A model generated the notes under the pieces. That model saw nothing but the letters and a program-made list of their open reading frames with translations. It was not told the DNA's origin and searched no databases. A stretch of 64,000 bases of DNA, taken from assembly GCF_015291705.1 (NCBI RefSeq), contig NZ_CP030050.1, positions 9,735,001-9,799,000 of the forward strand. Reading direction: 5' to 3'. How positions within the stretch are numbered: the first letter of the stretch is position 1; every line of letters starts with the position of its first letter. Position numbers and translations under genes: made by a program. The DNA comes from Bradyrhizobium arachidis (GTDB lineage: Bacteria; Pseudomonadota; Alphaproteobacteria; Rhizobiales; Xanthobacteraceae). Positions 1 through 7,299 of this stretch are shown here, piece after piece.

Positions 1-29
1 GCAATGATGAGGGCTGCGAGCTTCTTCAT
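1..29 (-). CDS. 5' end of a leftward gene, probably an exported protein (partial)
   Basis: Reading leftwards from an ATG at 29, the nine codons inside the window give MKKLAALII, a Lys-Lys start followed by a hydrophobic run as at the start of a signal peptide. The gene would be divergent from the HAD hydrolase at 138. No strong ribosome binding site is visible before the ATG. Too little is present to name a product, and chance is possible. Confidence 0.35.
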
Positions 30-137
30 GGGAACACGTATTGGAGCGGAGTCGATGCGGGCGCGGATTGCTTCGGACTGGTCCTTGCCGATAACGCATG
101 CTAGCGCTCTTGGAAAGGAATTGACGAGGGCAGGACA

Positions 138-773
138 GTGGCGATCGAGGCAGTGATCTTTGATTTTGGCGGCGTTTTGACCAGTTCGCCGTTCGAGGCA
201 TTCACACGGTTCGAGACGGAGCGCGGATTGCCCGCCGACATCATCCGCCGCACCAACGCTGCCAATCACCTGGAAAACGCCTGGGCCAAGTTCGAGCGGG
301 CCGAGGTCGACATCGACACGTTCGATGCCTTGTTCTCGGAGGAGTCGCGCGCGCTCGGCGCGCAAGTGCGTGGCCGCGACGTGCTGCCGCTGCTCCAGGG
401 CGATCTGCGCCCCGAGATGGTCGAGGCGCTCAAGCGCATCAAGGCGCAATTCAAGACCGGCTGCATCACCAACAATCTCCCCGCCAACGCCATCGGCAGC
501 ATGACCGGACGCTCGCTTTACATTGCCGAAGTGATGGTGCTGTTCGACCACGTCATCGAGTCCGCCAAGATCGGCCTGCGCAAGCCCGATCCGCGAATCT
601 ACGGGATGATGGTGGAGACGCTGAAGGTCGATCCGAAGAAGTGCATTTATCTCGACGATCTCGGCGTCAACCTGAAGCCGGCGCGGGAGATGGGCATGAC
701 CACGATCAAGGTCACGAGCGGCTCGCAAGCGATCGCGGAGCTCGAGGCGGCGACGGGGTTGAAGCTGAGCTAG
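138..773 (+). CDS. HAD-superfamily hydrolase (HAD-IA type)
   Basis: This 211-residue protein has the full set of HAD motifs. The nucleophile is Asp9 in IFDFGGVL, motif II is in ITNN near residue 112, the lysine motif is SAKIGLRKPDP and the distal acids are in YLDDLG. It resembles the phosphatase-like domain found at the N-terminus of epoxide hydrolases and in ACAD10. The residue two after the nucleophile is Gly11, where most HAD phosphatases carry the general acid Asp. This is common in the FDFGGVL subgroup and makes the reaction uncertain. The start is GTG, with a purine-rich GAGGGCAGGA just upstream. It converges on mtnA, with a palindromic repeat between the two. Substrate unknown; cytoplasmic. 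Confidence 0.9.
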   Translation: MAIEAVIFDFGGVLTSSPFEAFTRFETERGLPADIIRRTNAANHLENAWAKFERAEVDIDTFDALFSEESRALGAQVRGRDVLPLLQGDLRPEMVEALKRIKAQFKTGCITNNLPANAIGSMTGRSLYIAEVMVLFDHVIESAKIGLRKPDPRIYGMMVETLKVDPKKCIYLDDLGVNLKPAREMGMTTIKVTSGSQAIAELEAATGLKLS

Positions 774-785
774 CTCGCAAAGACC

Positions 786-863
786 GTAGGGTGGGCAAAG
801 CGGAAGCGTGCCCACCACAAGCAGATGGTGGGCACGGCGCTTTCGCGCCTTTGCCCACCCTAC
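786..863. repeat. Intergenic palindromic repeat, family B (copy 1)
   Basis: The element begins GTAGGGTGGGCAAAG and ends CTTTGCCCACCCTAC, with an inner GTGCCCACC / GGTGGGCAC pair, so it can form a long double hairpin. It sits between the convergent HAD and mtnA genes. Related copies are at 13527, 14611 and 59311. Confidence 0.9.
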
Positions 864-868
864 GAGAC

Positions 869-1975
869 CTATTCCGCCGCAGCAGCAATCCGCTCGGGGA
901 ACGCAGCAGCCAGCGAAGCTCGATCCGCCTTCAGCACGCCGCGCTCAGTGATCAACCCCGTCACCAGCCGCGCGGGCGTCACGTCGAAGGCATAGTTCGC
1001 CACCGGTGATCCCTCCGGCACGATGCGAACCGTTTCCAGCCTTCCATCCGCGGTGCGGCCGGTCATGTCGGTGACTTCCGTGCCGCTGCGCTGCTCGATC
1101 GGGATGTCTCGGATGCCGTCATCGACGGCGAAATCGATGGTCGGCGACGGCAGCGCGACGTAGAACGGCACGCCGTTGTCGTGCGCGGCGAGCGCCTTCA
1201 AGTATGTGCCGATCTTGTTGCAGACGTCGCCATTGGCGGCGACGCGGTCGGTGCCGACGATGGCGAGATCGACCATGCCGTGCTGCATCAGGTGTCCCCC
1301 GGTGTTGTCGGGGATGACCGTGTGCGGCACGCCGTGATGGCCGAGCTCCCACGCCGTGAGCGAGGCGCCCTGGTTGCGCGGGCGGGTCTCGTCGACCCAG
1401 ACATGGACCTTGATGCCGCGCTCATGCGCGAGATAGATCGGCGCCGTTGCCGTGCCCCAGTCGACGGTCGCGAGCCAGCCGGCATTGCAATGGGTCAGCA
1501 CGTTGACCACTTCGCCCGGTTTCTTCGCCGCGATCGCCTCGATCAGCTTCAGGCCGTTGCCGGCGATGCCGCGGTTGATCTCGACGTCCTGCTCGACGAT
1601 CTCGTCGGCGCGCGCATAGGCGGCTTCCGCCCGCTCGGCCGGATCGATTGGCGCGAGCGTCGCACGCATCTCGTCGAGCGCCCATTTCAGATTGATCGCG
1701 GTCGGCCGCGCCACGACCAGCGTCTCATAGGCGCGCTTCAGGCCGGCGTCGGAGGCGTTCTCGCGCATCGCGAGCGCCATGCCGTAGGCCGCGGTGGCGC
1801 CGATCAGCGGCGCACCGCGCACCAGCATGTCGCGGATGGCGACGGCCGCATCCTCGCACGAGGTCAGCTTCGCAACGACGAACTCATGCGGCAACCGGCG
1901 CTGATCGATCGCACCGACCGACCAGCCATCGCGCTCGCGCCAGATGCTTCGGAAATGCTTGCCGTCGACCTTCAT
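869..1975 (-). CDS. mtnA: S-methyl-5-thioribose-1-phosphate isomerase
   Basis: MtnA converts methylthioribose-1-phosphate to methylthioribulose-1-phosphate in methionine salvage. At 368 residues it has normal length. Visible family motifs are [13 protein letters not shown] near residue 53, [10 protein letters not shown] with catalytic Cys163, and [10 protein letters not shown] with catalytic Asp243 followed by the conserved NKIGTY. It lies 30 bases downstream of mtnP on the same strand, so the two consecutive salvage enzymes are probably co-transcribed. The ATG at 1975 is preceded only by a weak AAAGGC site, which fits translation within an operon. Related eIF2B-like subunits are excluded by the catalytic Cys/Asp pair. 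Confidence 0.97.
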   Translation of the reverse strand: MKVDGKHFRSIWRERDGWSVGAIDQRRLPHEFVVAKLTSCEDAAVAIRDMLVRGAPLIGATAAYGMALAMRENASDAGLKRAYETLVVARPTAINLKWALDEMRATLAPIDPAERAEAAYARADEIVEQDVEINRGIAGNGLKLIEAIAAKKPGEVVNVLTHCNAGWLATVDWGTATAPIYLAHERGIKVHVWVDETRPRNQGASLTAWELGHHGVPHTVIPDNTGGHLMQHGMVDLAIVGTDRVAANGDVCNKIGTYLKALAAHDNGVPFYVALPSPTIDFAVDDGIRDIPIEQRSGTEVTDMTGRTADGRLETVRIVPEGSPVANYAFDVTPARLVTGLITERGVLKADRASLAAAFPERIAAAAE

Positions 1976-2005
1976 GGCATTCTGCCTTTTCGTTCTTCTT
2001 GCGTC

Positions 2006-2881
2006 TCACCCGCGCAGGATGCGCCCGGCCACCGCATCGAGCTTCTTCAGGAGTTCGGGATCGCGCGCCTCGGGTGCGGTGATCAGCGCGGTGTCGAGCG
2101 CACGGTCCGAACCGATCGGGCACGGCTCGTGCTCGCGCGGAAAATCCTTTGCGAGCCGCGCCACCAGCGCCTTGGCCTTGTCGGCGTTCGAGTTCAGCAC
2201 GCGGATGATGTCCTGCACGGTGACGGCGTCGTGATCGGGATGCCAGCAGTCGAAATCCGTCACCATCGCGACGGTGGCATAGCAGATCTCCGCCTCACGG
2301 GCGAGTTTCGCTTCCGGCATGTTGGTCATGCCGATCACGGAGTAACCGTGCGTCTTGTAGGTCATGCTCTCCGCATAGGTGGAGAATTGCGGGCCCTCCA
2401 TGCAGACATAGGTGCCGCCGCGCGCGATCGCGATGCCCTCGGCTTCGGCCGCCGCTGCAAGATGGATGCGCAAGCGCGGCGAGACCGGATGCGCCATCGA
2501 CACGTGCGCGACACAGCCGCGGCCGAAGAACGAGCTCTCGCGCTTGTAGGTGCGGTCGACGAACTGATCGACGAGAACGAACGTGCCGGGCGGCAGTTCC
2601 TCCCTGAAGGAACCGCAGGCCGACAGCGAGATCAGGTCAGTGACGCCGGCGCGCTTCAGCACGTCGATGTTGGCGCGATAGTTGATGTCGGAGGGCGACA
2701 ACCGGTGGCCCTTGTCGTGCCGCGGCAGGAATACGATGGGCAGGCCCGCGATGGAGCCGCGGCGGAGCGGCGCCGATGGCTCGCCCCAGGGGCTCTTGAT
2801 CACCTCTTCGTGCGCGCCCTCAAGGCCCGGCAGGTCGTAGATGCCGGAGCCACCGATGATGCCCAATACCGCCTGCGCCAT
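2006..2881 (-). CDS. mtnP: S-methyl-5'-thioadenosine phosphorylase
   Basis: MtnP phosphorolyses methylthioadenosine, the by-product of polyamine and homoserine-lactone synthesis, to adenine and methylthioribose-1-phosphate, the substrate of MtnA. The 291-residue protein starts with the phosphate-binding GGSGIYD and carries FLPRHDKGH, SACGSFRE, the purine-site CMEGPQFST and GMTNMPEA, all typical of the PNP/MTAP trimer family. GGAG lies five bases before the ATG. It is the first gene of the leftward mtnP-mtnA pair. A purine nucleoside phosphorylase specificity cannot be fully excluded, but the adjacent mtnA favours MTA. Confidence 0.95.
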   Translation of the reverse strand: MAQAVLGIIGGSGIYDLPGLEGAHEEVIKSPWGEPSAPLRRGSIAGLPIVFLPRHDKGHRLSPSDINYRANIDVLKRAGVTDLISLSACGSFREELPPGTFVLVDQFVDRTYKRESSFFGRGCVAHVSMAHPVSPRLRIHLAAAAEAEGIAIARGGTYVCMEGPQFSTYAESMTYKTHGYSVIGMTNMPEAKLAREAEICYATVAMVTDFDCWHPDHDAVTVQDIIRVLNSNADKAKALVARLAKDFPREHEPCPIGSDRALDTALITAPEARDPELLKKLDAVAGRILRG

Positions 2882-3009
2882 GCCTGCTCCACCCTGTCCG
2901 CTACATGCGACATGGTTAAGCTATGCCAGTTTTGCTGGGGTTTTGGAACGGGGGTGGTGGGTCGGATGCCGCTGACGTGAGGAGCGGTGGCGCGGTCCTC
3001 ACACTCGAT

Positions 3010-3136
3010 GTCGTCCCCGCGAAAGCGGGGACCCATAACCACAGGCCGTTGTTTGGCGAAGACTCGCAGTTCGGTACCGCGACCTTCAACGATCGATAGA
3101 TTCCGCGGTATGGGTCCCTGCGTTCGCAGGGACGAC
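3010..3136. repeat. Intergenic palindromic repeat, family A (copy 1)
   Basis: The element is bounded by GTCGTCCCCGCG and CGCAGGGACGAC. Inside are the family signature CCCATAACCACAGG and TTGGCGAAGACTCG. It lies between the starts of mtnP and the end of the carrier protein gene. Five further copies are in the window (6951, 29631, 35974, 48807, 51235). Confidence 0.92.
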
Positions 3137-3158
3137 ACCGGGAGAGAGTTACGACCTA

Positions 3159-3431
3159 TTAAGCCGCGGCCGCCAGCTTCAGCTGGGTCGCAACCATCCG
3201 TTCCAGCGTCTCGACCGACTGGAAATTCTCCGGCGTGATCTCGGCTTGCGGGATGGTGAAGTCGAACTCGGCTTCGACACCCAGCATCAGATTGACCATG
3301 TCCATCGAGGTCAGGCCGACGTCGACGAGCTTCGCCTGTGGCGTGACATCAGCGCTGAGCGAGTTCTGCGCGAGGATGCCCTTCACCAGCTTGATGATGC
3401 GATTGCGCAATTCGGTGTCGAAGGCCTGCAT
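3159..3431 (-). CDS. Acyl carrier protein-like protein, probable aminoacyl carrier
   Basis: This 90-residue protein has the fold of phosphopantetheine carriers. It is helical, with the attachment motif VDVGLTSMDMV, in which Ser42 would carry the 4'-phosphopantetheine arm; TSM replaces the usual DSL. I chose the ATG at 3431 because GGGAA lies at ribosome-binding distance; an in-frame ATG at 3455 would add eight residues. It is divergent from the acyl-CoA-dehydrogenase-like gene and close to the amino acid:carrier-protein ligase. In B. japonicum the corresponding ligase charges a small stand-alone carrier encoded nearby (established knowledge), so this is the likely partner. It is not the fatty-acid AcpP, which carries DSL and sits with fab genes. 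Confidence 0.92.
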   Translation of the reverse strand: MQAFDTELRNRIIKLVKGILAQNSLSADVTPQAKLVDVGLTSMDMVNLMLGVEAEFDFTIPQAEITPENFQSVETLERMVATQLKLAAAA

Positions 3432-3788
3432 CGGTAAATTCCCATCTGTCATCAAAGTCGGACCGGTCGCCGGCTACGATGGGCACGGCCAGCCGATCTC
3501 GCAATGGGCGTCACCATTACTTCGGGTTTCTTAGTAAACGATGACTCAGATTGTCTGGAATTCGCCCTTCTTCCAGAACCCTAACGCGAGCTTCGAATTT
3601 CCGGCGATGCAAACAACCGGACCTTAACTGTCCATTCGGAATTGGGCTTCGTTTACCCTCTATTTCATCGACGAATTTGAATTAAATCCGTAGCCTCGTC
3701 TCACAAGCAAAGATGGTCGGGGGATCGCTCTACACGGCGTCGCGAATGATGCCGGCGATCCTGAACGGCAAACCGGAGGCGGACGAGT
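3432..3788. other. Divergent control region of the carrier-protein/ligase unit
   Basis: This 357-base spacer separates the leftward carrier-protein gene from the rightward dehydrogenase-ligase-GNAT genes. From about 3530 to 3690 it is clearly more AT-rich than the flanking genes, which fits promoters on both strands. I could not assign a convincing -35/-10 pair or an RpoN site. GGAGG at about 3775 is the ribosome binding site of the rightward gene. No gene is seen. Confidence 0.5.
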
Positions 3789-5006
3789 ATGAACGTGCGT
3801 GAAGCGGTCCTCACTGTCGACGATACACAAACGAGTTTTCTCGAACAGGGTCCCTCCCTGATCGAGCGCGCTGCCCGGACCGCCGCTGCGGCGGCTGCCG
3901 ACGCAGACGGCGTCGATCGCGACGCCCGCTTTCCCCATAAAGCGTTCGACGTCGCACGGGAGCAAAAACTGCTCGGCGTCATGATCCCGGTCGAGTTCGG
4001 CGGCTTCGGTGCCTCGATCCACGACGTCACCGACATCTGCTACACGCTCGGGCGCGCCTGCGCCTCGACCGCGATGATCTACGCGATGCACACGACAAAG
4101 GTCGCTTGCGTGACCAGGCACGGCCACGGCATTCCCTGGATGGAAACCATGATGCGCCGGGTCGCGCGCGACCAGTGGCTGCTCGCCTCCTCCACCACGG
4201 AAGGCCAGAACGGCGGCAACGTCCGTTCCAGCGCGGCGGCGGTGGATCACGCCGACGACACCATCTCGCTGGTGCGCGACGCCACAGTGATCTCCTACGG
4301 TGCCGAGGCCGACGGTCTCGTCACCATCGCCCGCCGCGCCACCAATGCTGCCGCTTCCGACCAGGTGCTGCTGGCGCTCGCCAAGGACGACTATTCGCTG
4401 AAGCAGACCCAGGGCTGGGAAACGCTCGGCATGCGCGGCACCTGCTCCACCGGTTTCGAGCTGAAGGTCGATTGCCCCGCCGACCGCGTCTTCCCCGAGG
4501 CCTATGACAAGATCCACGCCCAGACCATGACGCCGTTCGCCCATCTGTGCTGGTCGTCGGCCTGGGCCGGCATTGCCGCCGCCGCCGTCACGCGCGCGCA
4601 GGCCTTCATCCGCAAGGCGGCCCGTTCGTCCGGCGGGCAGATGCCGCCAGCCGCCGCCCATTTCACCGCTGCGAAGATGTCGCTCGCAAAACTGCGCGCG
4701 CTGATCGCGGCCAATATCGATGCCTTTGCCCGCGCCGAGCATGACGAGCGCGCGCTCGGCTCGCTCGACTTCCAATCCTCGATCACGCTGCTCAAGGTGC
4801 AGGCCTCCGAGCTCGCGGTCGAGACCGTGATGCACGCGATGCGCACCGCCGGCCTCTCCGGCTACCGTAATGACGGCGAATTCACCATGGGCCGTCACCT
4901 GCGCGACGTGCTGTCGTCGCCGATCATGATCAACAACGACCGCATTCTGGCCAACGCCGCGACCTCGACGCTGATGAGCGGCGTGCCGGCAAGCCTTCAT
5001 GACTGA
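3789..5006 (+). CDS. Acyl-CoA dehydrogenase-like flavoprotein
   Basis: The 405-residue protein has the three-part acyl-CoA dehydrogenase fold: an N-terminal helical part to about residue 125, the FAD-contacting beta part with LLASSTTEG near 135, and a C-terminal helical bundle ending RHLRDVLSSPIMINNDRI. In medium-chain dehydrogenases the catalytic Glu lies in the YEGT that follows the same RxxRD helix. Here the aligned positions read MINN, so the usual base is absent. The enzyme may use another base or may be a flavin oxidase or monooxygenase. It opens the rightward transcript, with GGAGG before the ATG, and is followed 39 bases later by the ligase. Oxidation of a carrier-bound aminoacyl group, as in prolyl-carrier oxidases, is an inference. 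Confidence 0.9.
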   Translation: MNVREAVLTVDDTQTSFLEQGPSLIERAARTAAAAAADADGVDRDARFPHKAFDVAREQKLLGVMIPVEFGGFGASIHDVTDICYTLGRACASTAMIYAMHTTKVACVTRHGHGIPWMETMMRRVARDQWLLASSTTEGQNGGNVRSSAAAVDHADDTISLVRDATVISYGAEADGLVTIARRATNAAASDQVLLALAKDDYSLKQTQGWETLGMRGTCSTGFELKVDCPADRVFPEAYDKIHAQTMTPFAHLCWSSAWAGIAAAAVTRAQAFIRKAARSSGGQMPPAAAHFTAAKMSLAKLRALIAANIDAFARAEHDERALGSLDFQSSITLLKVQASELAVETVMHAMRTAGLSGYRNDGEFTMGRHLRDVLSSPIMINNDRILANAATSTLMSGVPASLHD

Positions 5007-5045
5007 AACAACAAGAACAATTTTCAGATAGCAGGACACCATCCC

Positions 5046-6026
5046 ATGAACATTGCCGTCCTCCCCAACTCGCCCGAGACCGCGCCTGAAATTGCCGATC
5101 CGCTCGATCATCTCGCCGACAAGCTGTTCCACCGCATGGGCTCGGACGGCGTCTATGCGCGCACCGCGCTCTATGAGGGCGTCGTCGAGAAGCTCGCCGC
5201 GCTGATCACTCGGCATCGCGAGGCCGGCACCGAAGCGCTGCGCTTCCCGCCGGTGATGAGCCGGGCCCAGCTGGAGAAATCAGGCTATCTCAAGAGCTTT
5301 CCGAACCTGCTCGGCTGCGTCTGCGGCCTGCACGGCACCGAACGCGAGATCAACGCCGCGGTGAGCCGCTTCGATGCCGGCGGCGACTGGACCACCTCGC
5401 TCTCGCCGGCCGACCTCGTGCTCTCGCCCGCCGCCTGCTATCCGGTCTATCCGATCGCGGCGAGCCGCGGCCAATTGCCAAAGGGCGGCCTGCGCTTCGA
5501 CGTCGCCGCCGACTGCTTCCGCCGCGAGCCGTCGAAGCATCTCGACCGGCTGCAATCGTTCCGGATGCGCGAATATGTCTGCATCGGCACGCCCGATGAC
5601 GTCGCCGATTTCCGCGACCGCTGGATGGTGCGCGCGCAGAAGATCGCGACCGACCTCGGCCTGACCTTCCGTGTCGACTATGCCAGCGACCCCTTCTTCG
5701 GCCGCGTCGGCCAGATGAAGGCGGTGAGTCAGAAGCAGCAGCAGCTCAAGTTCGAGCTCTTGATCCCGCTGCGCTCGGAAGAGCAGCCGACCGCCTGCAT
5801 GAGCTTCAACTATCACCGCGAACATTTCGGCACGACCTGGGGCATCCAGGACGCCAATGGCGAGCCCGCTCACACCGGCTGCGTCGCCTTCGGCATGGAT
5901 CGCCTCGCCGTCGCCATGTTCCACACCCACGGCACCGACCTTTCCGCCTGGCCCGCCAAGGTGCGGGAGATCATGGGCATGCAGTCGCAGATCGCGACTG
6001 AAGCCCATGGCGAAGGCTGGCGCTAA
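5046..6026 (+). CDS. Amino acid:[carrier protein] ligase (seryl-tRNA synthetase homologue)
   Basis: This 326-residue protein is a class II aminoacyl-tRNA synthetase catalytic core without the tRNA-binding arm. Motif 2 is seen in FDVAADCFRREPSKHLDRLQ and motif 3 in GCVAFGMDRLAVAMF. Cys131, Glu176 and Cys279 fall exactly where I recall the zinc ligands of the characterised B. japonicum enzyme Bll0957, which is also 326 residues. That enzyme activates glycine or alanine with ATP and loads it on the phosphopantetheine of a small carrier protein instead of tRNA (established knowledge). The carrier is probably the product of 3159-3431. The gene lies between the dehydrogenase-like and GNAT-like genes. 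The downstream use of the aminoacyl thioester is not established. Confidence 0.96.
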   Translation: MNIAVLPNSPETAPEIADPLDHLADKLFHRMGSDGVYARTALYEGVVEKLAALITRHREAGTEALRFPPVMSRAQLEKSGYLKSFPNLLGCVCGLHGTEREINAAVSRFDAGGDWTTSLSPADLVLSPAACYPVYPIAASRGQLPKGGLRFDVAADCFRREPSKHLDRLQSFRMREYVCIGTPDDVADFRDRWMVRAQKIATDLGLTFRVDYASDPFFGRVGQMKAVSQKQQQLKFELLIPLRSEEQPTACMSFNYHREHFGTTWGIQDANGEPAHTGCVAFGMDRLAVAMFHTHGTDLSAWPAKVREIMGMQSQIATEAHGEGWR

Positions 6027-6067
6027 CTCAACTCACGAGGCCTCCCATTTCCACGGGCAAGACGAGC

Positions 6068-6943
6068 GTGATCCACACCAAGGTCCGATGCCGCGAGATC
6101 ACCGAAGCCGACGTCGAGAAGGTCGCAGACCTGTTGACGCGCGGCTTTGTCGGCCGCTCGTACAATTACTGGATCCAGGGCCTGCGCCGGCAGGCCTTCC
6201 GGCCTGTGCCGGAGGGCTACCCGCGCTTCGGCTACATGCTCGACAATGACGGTACGCCGGTCGGCGTGCTGCTGCTGATCTACACGACGCGCAAGGTCGG
6301 CGAGGAGACCGCCATCCAGTGCAATTTGTCGAGCTGGTATGTCGATCCGGCCTACCGCAACTATGCGCCGCTGCTGACCAAGATCGCGCAGCGGCACAAG
6401 GACGTCACCTATCTCAACATCTCGCCGGCGCCGTGGACCTGGCCGATCATCGAGACCCAGGGTTTTCGCGCCTATTGCCGCGGCATCTTCTTCTCCGTGC
6501 CGGCGCTGACGCGCGCCCCGCGCTGGAGCAAGATCGAGGTCATCCCGCAGCACGCCAAGGCCATCGAGGGACTTTCCGCCGAGGAGACTGAGCTGTTGAC
6601 GCGGCATGCGCGCTACAATTGCCTCAGCCTGGTCGTCCGCACGCCGAAGGGAACGTTCCCGTTCATCCTGCAACCAGTGCGCATCCGCCGCGGCTTCATC
6701 GCGCCGCCCGCGATGAAGCTGATCTATTGCCGCAGCGCCGCCGAATACGCCGCCTGCGCCGGCCGCATCGGCCGGCTCTTGCTGCGGCTCGGCAAGATCT
6801 CGGTCGCGGTCGATGCCAACGGCCCGATCCCCGGCCTCGCCGGCATTTATACCGAGCGGCGCGGCCGCAAATATTTCAAGGGCCCGCACCGCCCGCAGCT
6901 CGGCGACCTCACCGACACCGAGCTCGTGCTGTACGGACCGTAG
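6068..6943 (+). CDS. GNAT-like acyltransferase, putative acceptor step of the carrier-protein system
   Basis: The 291-residue product begins like a GNAT domain. It has CREITEADVEKVADLL at the N-terminus, the beta strand PVGVLLLIYTTR near residue 65, and a turn-helix YVDPAYRNYAPLLTKIAQ where acetyl-CoA binding would occur, followed by a second less clear half. The start is GTG at 6068, 41 bases after the ligase stop, so it is the last gene of the rightward transcript. Because its neighbours make an aminoacyl thioester on a carrier, this protein could accept that thioester instead of acetyl-CoA; this is inference. It ends just before a family A repeat that could act as terminator. Confidence 0.75.
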   Translation: MIHTKVRCREITEADVEKVADLLTRGFVGRSYNYWIQGLRRQAFRPVPEGYPRFGYMLDNDGTPVGVLLLIYTTRKVGEETAIQCNLSSWYVDPAYRNYAPLLTKIAQRHKDVTYLNISPAPWTWPIIETQGFRAYCRGIFFSVPALTRAPRWSKIEVIPQHAKAIEGLSAEETELLTRHARYNCLSLVVRTPKGTFPFILQPVRIRRGFIAPPAMKLIYCRSAAEYAACAGRIGRLLLRLGKISVAVDANGPIPGLAGIYTERRGRKYFKGPHRPQLGDLTDTELVLYGP

Positions 6944-7299
6944 GCCTCTTGTCGTCCCTGCGAACGCAGGGACCCATACCGCGGAATCTATCGGTAAACG
7001 CAAGGTCCCAGTAACGCGGCAAAGCCTCTTCACGGCCAGTCTTCGCCAAACGTCTTCCTGTGGTTATGGGTCCCTGCGTTCGCAGGGACGACAGCGGAAC
7101 AGCGGAGTTTGCTGCGCGCTCTCGGGCCAACTCTGGCTTGCAGGCACTTCCGCATTCGCGTGCCGGCACAGACCTTTCCCCATCGCCAGTCACCCTCCGT
7201 AAACTACTGCGCTTAAGGGAATTTTCCCGCCTGTTCGCTACCCTCGGCGCCCGAATTACGTTGCGTTAAGTCTATTGCCCGCCGAGACCCGCCGATCCC
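6944..7299. other. Spacer with a family A repeat, no gene seen
   Basis: The 356-base spacer between the GNAT-like gene and the GGDEF/EAL gene holds the family A element at 6951-7092. The remaining 200 bases, up to the ATG at 7300, show no supported open frame. They presumably contain the promoter of the GGDEF/EAL gene, for which I see no clear hexamers. Confidence 0.5.
6951..7092. repeat. Intergenic palindromic repeat, family A (copy 2)
   Basis: Bounded by GTCGTCCCTGCG and CGCAGGGACGAC, this copy carries CCTGTGGTTATGGG near its right end, so its core lies opposite to copy 1. It starts eight bases after the stop of the GNAT-like gene, a position suited to transcript termination or 3'-end protection. 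Confidence 0.92.

Noticed and set aside
1181..2980. Long rightward open frame antisense to mtnA and mtnP
   Set aside because: Its product is rich in Arg, Ala, His and Asp with no family pattern, and both strands of GC-rich genes stay open by codon bias. mtnA and mtnP are unmistakable on the other strand.
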